64,000 bases of DNA from the NCBI RefSeq assembly GCF_949628215.1, contig NC_134281.1, positions 11,604,501-11,668,500 on the forward strand, in the 5' to 3' direction. The position numbers and the translations under genes were made by a program. The notes under the pieces were generated by a model. The model saw only the letters and a program-made list of their open reading frames with translations, did no database searches and was not told the origin of the DNA. Numbering within the stretch: position 1 is the stretch's first letter; each line of letters opens with the position of its first letter. This document shows, in pieces, positions 11,101 through 22,690 of the stretch. The DNA comes from Phalacrocorax aristotelis. Lineage: Eukaryota; Chordata; Aves; Suliformes; Phalacrocoracidae.

Positions 11101-12763
11101 GCACTGAATGGAGCAGGCTGGAGCTGGCACGGACCCTTATGTGTTGTTAGATACAATCTTAATGACAACCGCTACCATGTACTGAATGGTGAAGGATAAA
11201 GTTTGTTAGGACATTTACATACCATTGGACACACTTGTTAATAAGGTGCCATACTTTAGGCAGCCCACTAGAGCCAAACCATGCAGCTGGGACCCTGGGA
11301 TCATGCGCGAAGAAATCACACAGCAGACACTGGCCTTTTTCCTCCTACCCTGTGCACCCACTTCTCCACTGGATCAAATGGTACAGGGGGACTCTACATG
11401 ATTTTGAATGAAGGATTTTTCTAAAGTGCTCACACCAGTTTGACATTTAACTCCCTCAAGCTGCCCTAAAAATCAGCTGTAACAATTCCTTCCATGCAGC
11501 CCTGCTAAGGACACATGGAGCACAACTGAGAAATACAGTGAAAGCAGGACACCAAGTTGGGCAGTGTCTTGCTTCCCAACTCTTACGTACTCCTCCTGAC
11601 CTTACATTTGTCCTGCTCTAAGTCCGCTCCTTATCCTTGCCTTGTCCTGCAAGTATTCTACAGTCAGCTTTAGCTACTGAAAGGAAAATGGTATTTTTAA
11701 AACTGGTTTTGGACCACACATCCAAACCCAGAGACTTCCAAAGCTCTGTGGTACCACTTTGCTCTTTGTAGCACAAGGCTGGGAAGAGGCAATTATCTGG
11801 ACAGGCTGTTCTGTAGAAGGAAGACACAGGATAACATGTTGCTCTGCTAAGGACTAGCAACGCCCTTGGTGAAAATAGGCTGCTTGCAACCACAGAGCCT
11901 CATGCTAGGACACTGCATCCAGCACTACCCCAGGAGAACGCTGCTGATCTGTGTTTGTGTCACCATCCCTGATATCACAGCACCAGCCAGCATGGCTGAT
12001 GGATTCAGCATGGCTGCAAGGATTCAGGGTCACAGCCACTTAAGTTCACATTTTTATCCTGCAACACCCGGTCATGCCTTTGTAGTAGAATTTAAAGAAG
12101 GATTATCATGTCCTAAAGCTCTGGAGACAAAGAGGAGCCAGGTCAGGAAAAGGTCTTCCTTGAGCATAAAGTTCTGCAGGACTAAGGCAGTCTATAGGGA
12201 ATTAGGATTTTGTTGACACTTGGTTTTGCTTATGTTCTTTTTTGTTCCTGGGTGCCCTTGCAGGAAAACGTTGTGAGCTCCACCTTACCATAAGCAACAA
12301 GACACAGCACACCTCTTAATTTCCCTTCCTAACACACAGGTGCACATGCACATGCTCCTCTCCTTCCCTGCAGTACAGACCAGGACATGAAATTACTGAT
12401 AAAGAACAACCTGAACTGCAGCTTCAGTGCTCTTGCCTGGTATTGCCATGAGACAGGTCTCAGGGCCAGGTCACACCAGATACCCTCCCCATTGCCACAC
12501 ACAGTCCATGTCCCTCTGTAAGGAAACCTGCCCATGTGGGGCAGAGAGCTGCAGCAGCAATGAGACAGACTGTACTTGAACAGGATGCAATGGTTCTTGC
12601 ATTGCACTGCTGCAGTAGCAAAGAAACAGCCTCAGCCCAAAGGCTTTTAACCCAAACAGATTTCAACACCCCTCTGTGGGAAATGGGCTGAAGTCAGGAA
12701 CACAAAGCAATGCAAGAACATGCTGAATGCTCCTTACCCTGGCTAGGGTGCAGAGCCACTTAC
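8179..12763 (-). other. PLXNB1: PLXNB1 intron between coding exons 1 and 2
   Basis: 4.6 kb, the largest intron inside the coding part seen here. It holds a T/G-rich tract at about 9600-9633. No exon is expected, because exon 1 joins exon 2 in frame exactly where mammalian plexin-B1 has QLPVDTLDAYPC. I saw no other recognisable element. Confidence 0.75.
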
Positions 12764-13907
12764 CGCTGGCAGCTGGACACAGTTGGAACTGACATCGTAT
12801 TCAATATATGCGACTTCTATCCCTTCTTCCGATTTCCCATCTCTCATGTAGCAAACATCTCTAGTCCAGTTGGTCAGGCGATCCACCTCCTCCATTGCGT
12901 AGACACAGAGCGCAGACTCCTCACTCAGTTTGCCAGAAGAAGCCTGCCAGGCAGAGAAGGCTGCAAACAGCACTTCTCCCTCGGTGTCCAGCTGCCCCTG
13001 GGCCAGGCCTTCTCCCGGCTGGGTGACGTAGGCTGCTTGCAGGAGGCTGTAAGTGTTGGCTCTGCTCTGGCAGAGCAGAGGTAACTCCACATACGAGTAA
13101 TAATGAGAGTCATCCAGGCAGATTCGCGAGATGTAGGTCTTGTACTCACGCGATTGAGACTTGAGGTCCCGACGGTAGAATAGGAAATAGACGCTTGAGC
13201 GATAAGTGAAGGATTTAATGAAATGGTGGTTGTACTCAGAGAGCCGGCCCACAGCCAGTTTTGCTGTTTCTTCATAGGAGAAGATAGAGTGAGAGTCTGT
13301 TGCTTGAACATCCCCGCTGTGGGCCCTGAGATTTCGGGTAGTGATGGGAGGAATCCCTCCTCCAACTCCTCGGCTAGTGTACCCTCGTCCCACAAACAGC
13401 AAGGGAACGTCATCTTTTGAGTAGGCTATGAGTCCCACAGTGGTGATATTGGGATCATTGGCAGCAACATACTGAGTGTCACCGGGGCTCTCTGGTCGGA
13501 AGAGGACATGGTCAATGGACGTGAGACTCCTCTTCTCACAGATTCCCTGGTGCACACTGCCACACACAATGAGCTCCTTCTGCACCACGTTCACCAGCAG
13601 CAGCTTGTTGTGATTGTCAGTGTGGTGAGCCTGAGGGCACTCCAGCTTTGAGACCGGGGGGAGGCAATCTTTACTGTCCAGAACTGGTCCAGTCTGAACC
13701 ACCTTCTTCATCAGCAGGTCAGATGTCAACTGAAAAAGAAAGTTGGTGGCCCCCAAGTAAATAGTCCCAGATTCCAAGTCCATAGACAGGTGGAGGAATT
13801 TTGTAGTGTTGCGCGAAAATGTGACATACTGCAGTCCCCGTGGAATTGCTGCTCCCAAGAAACAGAGAACAGGAAGAAGGAATGTTCCCAGAGGCATGGT
13901 AAATGCT
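12764..13907 (-). CDS. PLXNB1: PLXNB1 first coding exon: signal peptide and most of the sema domain
   Basis: The start ATG reads down from 13897 in context TTTACCATGC (A at -3). Only ten 5'-UTR bases precede it in this exon, after the acceptor cctctcttgcag. The exon ends at 12764 with donor GCG|GTAAGT, phase 0. It encodes residues 1-378. Residues 1-20 form a hydrophobic signal peptide ([16 protein letters not shown]). The rest is the sema beta-propeller that binds semaphorin 4D. Diagnostic blocks seen are [85 protein letters not shown] and AYIEYDV. N-glycosylation sequons include NTT, NIT and NWT. One large exon carrying the start codon and most of sema is the layout also found in mammalian PLXNB1. 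A 384-codon frame runs to 12743, but its last codons are intronic. Confidence 0.95.
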
Positions 13908-16900
13908 CTGCAAGAGAGGAAAGGCTGTTATAACTCCTCGGAAACCAGGAGTGAAGATTGACACTCAGAATCCTTCAACAGCACTCTTATGAGAGGTGGG
14001 CAAAGAGGACATGAATAACCATAGAAAGCAGAAGATTAGACATAAAGAGCTAACACAGGACTCTTGCAGAAACACCAACACAATGAAGCCTGCAGGAGTA
14101 TCAGAGACTTTACGCAATCTTCTCCACACCAAGATGACAGGCACTGTATGGTATCTTCAGGAGAAGCTGCAATTCTGCAGGTAATGTTCTTGGGGGCTTT
14201 CCCAGAGACTGCTGGGTGGTACTGGGGAAAGCTTCGCTTCACAAGCCCAGGACTTGTACTAAACTTACTGAATAAACAATCCAAAGCACAAATTCATCAA
14301 TCTAGGGACATAACCTAAGGACAAAGGCCCTATCTATGCTGTGAGAGAAGGTGCTTCAAACATTGAAACTGATCAGTATTCTTGCAAAGTCAGGAAAAGC
14401 CATGTTTAACCTGACTCCTGCACAACTCTTTCCCGTAATGGTATATCGGAAATTCTCCAGGGCAGGACCACATTCCTATAGCAGCCAGAACACTGCATAC
14501 ATTGCTAATGAGTAACACCACAGCAAAACAAACCACTGTCCAAGACAAACACAACCTACAGGACCATTGTTCAAATAAACTGTAGCTGGGATCCGTTTCA
14601 GAGCAAACTAATAACCCCTTTGTTCTGTATTTGAGCTAGATACCATGGTTGATCCTTCTCTTTCTTATCGCTTATGGCTATCAACAGCCTCTTTTGAGAC
14701 TAAGGCTCTTCCACTAGTGCTTCGGAAGAAACCTTACCACGCCATCTCTGCCACCAAGCATCGCCCACCCAAGCAGGACCTGGGTGCCAGGATGTGGCCT
14801 CCAGAGCGTCTGTCATAACAGCTCCCAGCCACCCCCCTGGGGCCACCAGCCTGCCCCCAGCCCTGCCAAGCCAGCCCCTGTGGCCCCCACCTCCTTGGGC
14901 AGTTAGATGGCATGTCCAGGCGAGGGGGAGACTTCCTTATCCTGCTTTCTTGTTACTGTGCTCTCTGAGGCAGAAGTCTCTTGCTAGCACTCATCTCTCC
15001 ACAGCATCTCTATCAGTACTGTAAAAGGCAATTTAAACATGCTTGGTCTGTGGACAATGCTCCTTTTTTTTCCTGTCCCATGCCTCAAAGCGCAGGCGAG
15101 GGCAGATGGGGTGGCTGTTAGACAGACCCAGGGAACCACTAGACCTGTTCTGCTCCCCTCCAGAGGATCTTTAGATCAAGCCCTCTTGAAATCTGCTGTG
15201 ACACACCCAAGCCATGCCTCAGAAGGGAACAACTGACCTGAACAGCATGGGGAACCCCACAGCATGGTGGAAATGTGGTAATAAGTACTTGCAACATTTA
15301 GATTAATGCTTTCCCCATGGAGAAAGGGCAGCAGCTGCAAGTACTCGTAATTTACTATGAGAGCCACATTATTTGAATTGAGAAGTAGGTAGTGGTGCAG
15401 CTGTGAATATTCCCTTCCCTTCCTCCTGCAGACAGGGTATCAAAGCTACATGCAGCTACACATATGGCAAGCTGGGCCAGAGGCTTGGAGCTGATGGGTG
15501 CAGTGTCTCTTCCAGAACGGGCCTGTAATTTGCTGTGCTTATTTTGGCAACTCAGCTCCTCAGGAGCGATGTTAATTTTGTAGTTAAAGCTACGAAAACT
15601 ATCATCACTTCCCTCCTACAGCATCATCCCTCTTGGATCTTCTTGGTAAGTTCAAAGAGCTATTAGCCCAGAAGTGCTTAGAGTAAAGAGGTAGAAAAAG
15701 ATCTGCAGCATTTCAAGAAAAGACTACCCCAGCATTTACTGCAGGACTTAACCGATTTAGGTCACCACACAAACTGTGTCTTACACTCGTTCTGTACAAG
15801 ACCCAGCACACAGTGTGCAGGAAACACAGTAGCAATAGTGAGAACAATAACTGTAAGACTCTAGATCCATCTTTTATTTCACTGCTATTGCCAAAAAAAA
15901 AAAAATTCCACAGAAGTCTGCTTTCCAGCTCCTTCATCAGTAAAACTGGCATCTTTGCTCTACTGAAAGGGCAGTTGAGAGGATTAGTCTACTTGTGAAA
16001 TCCAGCGGATGGAAGGTATTATAAATACAACACATTATTAAATATAGGCTTTGTGAAGCTCTGGAAAAGCTCCACTTCACATGGTTATTGTTGGTAAGTA
16101 GGTAGTACTGTCAGGATATACCCAGACGCAGGAATGCTGGCTCTAGGCTGGCAGCTTTCCCCCAGAGCACACAGCCACTGCTTCACACCGTACCAGCACT
16201 GTTTAGGTTACTTGCACACTAGGGCCTTTGTTTGCCCTGATAATAGACAGTGCTTTCTACTCTCAGTGCTATGAACACACTCTGCTTCACCCAGATTTGC
16301 AAACAGTGCTGAACTACCCTTGGAGTCTCTTTCCAGGGTGGTGAGAGAGTGTAGCACCTGACAGCAGCCCTCTTCATGCAGGAGATGTTATCTGTGAAGC
16401 CTGACGAAGGGTATTTATATAGCCAGCAAGTAGATACATGTACGACTGAAGGATGGAGCTCTAACTTGACTCTATCGCCTCAGGTTTACATTAGCAGAGC
16501 ATACCTTGCCCCAAGTCAAACGTGAGTTATTTTTATGCATTCTCACCATTTTTATTGGGAAAAAAAACTTTATTCAAGGAGCTCCTTAACCACACAACTG
16601 GTTACCTCGGTACCTCTGCACTGCCATCATGCAGACATCACGATGGCTTGTTGTGCAACTGTCTGGAGTCTCCTCAGTTTCAAAGCTTAAAATGCCTGCA
16701 AACAAAACAATAGGCTGATGACCATCCAACAGCAGGAGCTTGACTACATCATGACAGAGCCACACTGACATGGAGAAGAGTGTCTTTGATCTGGAAGCAG
16801 CTGAGAATCACAAGACATCATTACACCACTTAGAAGAATCTCTAATCTTTCTAGCTATTGCAACCTTCCTATGCCAGTACTTACACAGTAAAATCAGCAT

Positions 16901-19900
16901 GTGTCTTCAGAACTTATGAATTCTGAAATACTGGCTTTCTGGCTAGAGGTCATGCCTATGAGCTGCAAGGCTCTGCTCTGTCCACCACATACCATCACTG
17001 ACAACTGCTGGGGTAGAACTAACACACATGCCACCAGTACTTGAACTCAAAACCCAGTGCATGACACCAGTCTAGCAACACAGATCTTTTTACAAGCTCT
17101 TTGATCTGTAGTTGAATCTATCACTAATGTTTCAACGAAAGCATTTTATCTATTGGAGCACCTGTACTGGAAAGAGATGGAAAAGCAACTAGCCCTTTGT
17201 TCCAGCAGACCATAATCAAAAGCAGATCTTGCTGTGGTCAAAGCTCTGACCTGAAGCTATTCTTCTCTCAGTCACCACATGCCCCTAGAAGTCACTTTGT
17301 TAAGAACTAGTCCTCAAAGGTGTTCAGTTAAGAAACTGCTATCTAGTCCTCGTGACTCAGGGAACAGAGGGCAGCTGAGAAGATGGGGAGAAAAAGGGGT
17401 AGTACAGCATGTTCTGCAAGCTAGTTCTAATCGCTCTGCACAATGGGTAAACACTGAATACAGTGCTCTTGTTGCTCTCTACTGAAGGGCCATTAGCAAA
17501 TGAACTTGTACTTATTGCTAGGTGAGCAAACATGCGTTAGAAATGAGCACCAGTGTGCTGCTACCAGTGGCTAAAAGCATTCGCATCCTACGTGAAAATT
17601 GAGAGGAAAAAAGCCAGGAGCATCTTTTGATTCAATTTTCCAAGTTGTTTCTCAGGCATGGACATCACTGCCCTTTTTATTCTTGCTCTTCAGTTAAGCC
17701 CATCACAACCTCTCTGGGAAGACAGGAAGGAGGAGGATAACCTACATTTAAATCTGATGGTTTCATGACAGGCTACACTACTGAGCTCTTTATGGGTTTA
17801 CTGAGCCGTTCTGCTTCTCGTGCTCACTGCTAGCGTATAACACAGCTGTCACAGACAGATTGCACTAAAAGTGTATAGCCTTCAATTAATTCTGAAGGCA
17901 ATTGCCAAGGCTTAAAGATTCTTTTTAAATATTCCATTTTTCTGATGAATTCCCGTTAAACAGGAAAATGCTCCAGACAATGCTCTGAACATTGCCTCTA
18001 ACACAATGTAAAATATTAATATCCAAATGATACTTCTAAGTTTCATCTATTTAATCTGGTTCACAGCAGAAGGGCTAGAGGATTAGTCAGTTCTGCCTCA
18101 GAATATTTATATCATGTCCACAAGACAACAACCAATAATGTGGAAGCAACAGCACTATTTTGTTACCTGGAATTTGAAATAAGACCGTATTTTCTGTAGC
18201 ACTATTTTTACCTCCCTGACCTCACATATCCCTCTCAGACACTTTACTCATTTATTAAAGAAACAAACCCAAAACTCATTTGGACACATTTTAACAGTGT
18301 ATCAACACACAAAGATTATTTCAAATCCTCACAGATTATTTCGCTAATACCATATCCTATCCCCCAAATACAGAGAGGTCAGATGATGTTCCAGCTTCTA
18401 GGCTAGATTCCATACTCAACACCAATCCCAGCAGAATTATCCTTCGAAAAAGTAGGTCCCTGAAATTTGCACCTGCAATTTCTACTGTATCATTTGCAGA
18501 GCCAGCCCACAGTGAGAGCACTGAAATATTTAAAAATTAAAAGCGTAATTATTCCAGCTGCACGACGACACTTGTGCTCCAGCACATTCAAGCCATTTAC
18601 CCAGCAGCAGGAAGATGACAGGAAGATGCTATGCTTTCTGCACAAAAACCCTGAATTACAGCCCCTTTCTAAGTTTCATATGCTCCACAGAGACTTGCTG
18701 TTTTCTGCTGTGAAAGGTGACATTCCCATTAAATAAATCAATCTTTTTTTTGAGTCTTATTTACTACTACCAGGCCAGTTCCCTGCTTTGCTGTTTTAGA
18801 ACACTTGCAGCAAGCAGCTCTGGCAGAGATGAACACAAACCTCTGTTTTCCAAATAAAATTGACCCCGAGGAGAATCCCAAGTCCAAGCCATCCTGTCGG
18901 AGCAGGACCGGCACAGACAAGGGAGCTCTGTTAAACCAGATGTGAATAACACCAAAGCTGAGGCCAAAATAACTTAAAAAAAAATCCTCTAAAGACAAAA
19001 TACAAAATATGAAACAGCGAGGGAAGGTGGTAGAAAACCTGTACTTTCAGGCTACAGAATCAACAGCATTAGCAGATAAAAACTTGGGAAAATTCTGTTT
19101 TCTAAACCCTTGATAGTTACTGCTGACCATTGCAACGTACTTTGCTGGATGGGGTTGAAGAAGTTATACTAAAATGATGTTACACAAAATATTTTGTCAA
19201 CTTTGTGACTCTATTGCCATTTTAATGATGCTTGTGCATTTTTACAGTTCTTGGAAAAACTGTAGAAAGTGCTTCTACACCCCTGGGCATACCTAAATAT
19301 TAATTGATGGTAGTGGACAGGTATTTCTCCTAAACAGCTCTAGCATAACTGATCTCTTTTCTTGCACACATGAAAATATATTAAAAACATGAGTTTAAGC
19401 TTCCAGTACAAAAGGTTAATGAAAACTTAATGATTAATACACTGTTAAATAGCAAACTTTTTATAAATCAAGACAAACTATGCAAACATTTACAAGGCCT
19501 ATAAAGCAACCACAAGATGCTTACTGTTAAAAGAAGCTTTCTTCATAGGTATTCTGACATTGTAAATTGAGAGATGACTTCTCACTTTACCATCCTCTCA
19601 AACTGTAACAAAAAGTGAACTCAAGTACCATGTTGTATATACATTTTAAAAGGGGAAATCAAGGCAGCTGTTAGTTTCTCAGAATCTTAACACAATCAAA
19701 GGATAACTTTCTTCCACTGTTATACATTTGAAGATTAGAGTCCTTTAGGATCTGCTCCAACTTTCTGTGTAATCAAACTGGAGAACACCACTAAGCAATC
19801 TCTTCTTCTAGCCCACGAACTCCTGACTAAAGTCTCCCAGTGAAAGCAGAATTTTGTCTTAGGGCTCCTAATTTACAGAAACTACCACCTTAACCCAGGA

Positions 19901-20200
19901 AGCTGGTCCCTGAGGGTTATTTACCCCAAGTAAAATGCCTTGTCATTTTGTCAAACTTAGGCTTGTCACAGGATCTCCCAGGTCAAAGAAGCTTCTAGTC
20001 GATTTTTGCGTGAACAGTTTGATAACTAATCCTTCTTATTAATCCTCCTTGGGCAAGAAGATAACAACAGCTATTCTAACTCAGAGGTCCACCTACACAG
20101 AAACCCTGGCTCCAGCAACAGACAATAATAGATGCCTAAGAAGTAGTATAAAGGCAGACAAACATAAGGCAATCCTTCCCCTACACATCCTGCCAGCTTT
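13908..20200 (-). other. First PLXNB1 intron, 3' part: no gene seen
   Basis: 6.3 kb upstream of the first coding exon on the sense strand. No frame looks like protein and no interspersed repeat is clear. A 12-13-base A run lies at about 15,893. Any 5'-UTR exon of PLXNB1 in here would be invisible to this reading. Confidence 0.6.
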
Positions 20201-20269
20201 GGGCCTTTCTGAATCGCCGACTGCAGCCACATGTAATCCTTTGGATGGATATATTAGGTGGTCTGCATT

Positions 20270-20420
20270 TCTTCGGTCAGAAATAATTAATTTTTTTCTT
20301 GTAGCTCTCTGAGCCCTTTCCAGTTTGTCTGCATCCTTTTTTTAAGGTACCTGACCTGTATGAGCATCCCCTTTTCACAGCATCTGACCTGGACAGGCTA
20401 CCCCTTTGGCTTTCTAACAG
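20270..20420 (-). mobile_element. Ancient CR1 scrap
   Basis: The run gccctttccagtttgtctgc and the downstream ctgacctg.atgagc pattern resemble the reverse complement of the CR1 3' region (compare 'ccctttccagcagttccctgtcc'). It is strongly decayed; the call is tentative. Confidence 0.4.
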
Positions 20421-21029
20421 ACATTACCTTTTCCAGTTCGACCCACCAGGCCTCCATTTACCTGCCCAAGAATCCCTTGCTCTTCTAGCTGCCACATCAT
20501 ACGTCAAGCTTGTATCCAGTCAAATACCATCAGTGATTCAAATATTCTTCCAGGCAACTAGTTAGAAAAAAAAATATCCCATTCTCTAGCCTTTAATGCG
20601 TAGAGTACATCCAGAGAGCCTAGATAGGTTTAATCCAGCTGTAATAGAATCCTGCTGGGAAAGCAGAAGCTCACTAAAGTTACCCATCCAATTCACCCTG
20701 CTAAGCAAATCCACTGTTTCTAAGCAAATCTATGTAAATCTAACCCCATCACCTCCTGTAGAAACATATTTGCTTGCAGAAGTTCAAGAACCCAATTGTT
20801 GATCAAAATACAGACTAATTTGGAGCAGAGAGAAATCCCTGCAGTAACCAGGAAGTTCTAAGAGCAGATTTCCCATTTCCAGTTAACTGAGATCCAAGAA
20901 ACAGTTTTTAATCTGCTTAATATGAACTAAGCTAATTTTAAAAAAACTGTCAGCGAAGACTCTTGGAAAAAAAGGTTAAGCTGTTGTGGAATTAAAGTTA
21001 CAGTCTCTATCATGATTTAATAAGTAGTT

Positions 21030-21994
21030 AAAAGACAGGAAACCAAAATAGTTTCCCCATCAGAGGAAGGTTATCAGTGAGATCTGCCAAGAATTTGTTC
21101 TGCAACCTGTGCTGTTCAATATGTTCACATAAGATCTATGAAGAAAAATATGTCTAGAAGTGCCAAATTTTATTATTAAAAAATTATTCATCACATCAAA
21201 TTCAGAGAAGACTGCAAAAAGTAACAGAAATCATGTGCTCCTAACTACACAGAATCTGAGGTCTTGCACATGGGTAGGGGCAGTTCCAAGCACAAATACA
21301 GGCTGGGCAGAGAATGGATTGAGAGCAGCCCTGAGGGGAAGGACTTGGGGTGTTGGTTGACAAGAAGCTCAGCATGACCTGGCAATGTGCACTTAACATC
21401 CCAGAAAGCCAACCATGTCCTGGGCTGCATCAAAAGAAGCATGACCAGCAGGTTGAGGGAGGTGATTCTCCCCCTCTACCATGCTCTCGGGAGATGCCAA
21501 CTGGAGTCCTGCCCCCACAATAAGAAGGACAGACATGTTGGAGGGTGTCCAGAGGAGGGCCACGAAGCTGACCAGAGGACTGGAGTACCTCTCCTATGAA
21601 GACAGGCTGAGAAAGTTGGGGTTGTTCAGCAGGGAAAAGAGAAGGCTCTGCAGAGACCTTATAGCAGCCTTCCAGTACCTGAAGGGGACCCATAAGAAAG
21701 CTGAAGAGGGACTTTTTACAAGGGCATGTAGTGATAGGACAAGGGGTGATGGCTTTAAACTGAAAGAGGGTAGATCTAGATTAGATCCAAGGAAGAAATG
21801 CTTCACAATGAGGGCGATGAGGTGCTGGAACAGATTGCCCAGAGAAGCTGTGGATCCCTGTAAACGTTCAAAGCCAGGTTGGACGGGGCTTTGAGCGCAT
21901 GGTCTAGTGGAAGGTGTCCCTGCCCATGGCAGGGGGGTTGGAACTAGATGATATTTAAGGTCCCTTCCAGTCCAAACCATTCAATGATTCTATG
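21030..21994 (+). mobile_element. CR1 LINE, 5'-truncated 3' end
   Basis: Chicken-repeat-1-type LINE, a non-LTR retrotransposon typical of birds and reptiles. From 21,245 on, the match to the CR1 3' region is strong: 'cctgggctgcatcaaaagaag', 'gaggtgattctccccctcta', 'gtgataggacaaggggtgat' and 'ggaaggtgtccctgcccatg' are all recognisable, and the end 'ccattcaatgattctatg' is the CR1-type ATTCTATG terminus (one clean copy, one altered). The segment 21,030-21,245 is more diverged but follows the same consensus. A 137-codon frame (21,481-21,894) still reads as the C-terminus of the CR1 ORF2 protein (YEDRLRKLGLFS, DLIAAFQYLKG, CWNRLPREAVD). It lies antisense to PLXNB1. Truncated and inactive. Confidence 0.92.
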
Positions 21995-22214
21995 TCAATA
22001 AATATCAAAAGCAATACCCAATATTCTAATTATATAAACATATCAGGATCCAAGTTAGCTGTTATCACACAGGAAAACTTTGGAAACTTGGTAGGTCAGT
22101 TTGGTATTTAGTATCAAGCAAAAAGGCAAAAACAACCTTCAGAGTGATTAGGAAAGAAAACACGCATCACCATTATGTTGTTGAATGCCGCAGGCAGTTC
22201 TGATTCCCACATCT

Positions 22215-22690
22215 TAAAAAGGAGACAGAATGACAAAAAGGACAACAAAGATGATCAGAAGCATAGAGCAGCTTCCATATAAGGAGAGACTGAGCAGAGC
22301 AGGACTTCAGATGGACAAAGAAACAACCAGGGGAAGATATTTAAGAGAACTGAAACATGACATAGTGTCAAGATGAAAAACATGGAATAATCAACTACCA
22401 TGTCTTACAATGCAGAAACAAGAGAGTACCCATGAAAGTTACAGACAACTTTTGTAAGCCAGTTCAAGGATATTGGCCCTTGGATGTAGAATATTTTAAA
22501 TAACATTTGAAGTGCATAATTAAATTGTAGAGCTCACTGCTGTAGGATGTCACAGAGACTAGAAACATAAACAAGTTAGAAAAGGGATTATATAAATTAA
22601 TGGAGAATAGATACAGTCAAGATCAGATAGTTAGATACAACTCCTGGCCAAGGAGGGCCCTAAACTGGTGATGGTCATAAGCTAGGAATA
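22215..22690 (+). mobile_element. Ancient CR1 LINE fragment
   Basis: About 220 bp beyond the younger CR1 and in the same orientation. The stretches 'agcagcttccatataaggag', 'gagactgagcag', 'gaaaagggattatataaatt' and 'aatggagaatagatac' match an old CR1 lineage (compare 'gagagattaaatagg...aactagataaattcatggaggatag'). Many substitutions and stops. It may be a separate older insertion, not part of the neighbouring element. Confidence 0.65.

Noticed and set aside
12710..13420. Plus- and minus-strand frames overlapping PLXNB1 exon 1 in other phases (for example 162 codons at 12,925-13,413).
   Set aside because: Shadows of the real coding exon, which has clear plexin similarity.
21594..21980. 128-codon minus-strand frame.
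   Set aside because: It is the antisense shadow of the CR1 element.
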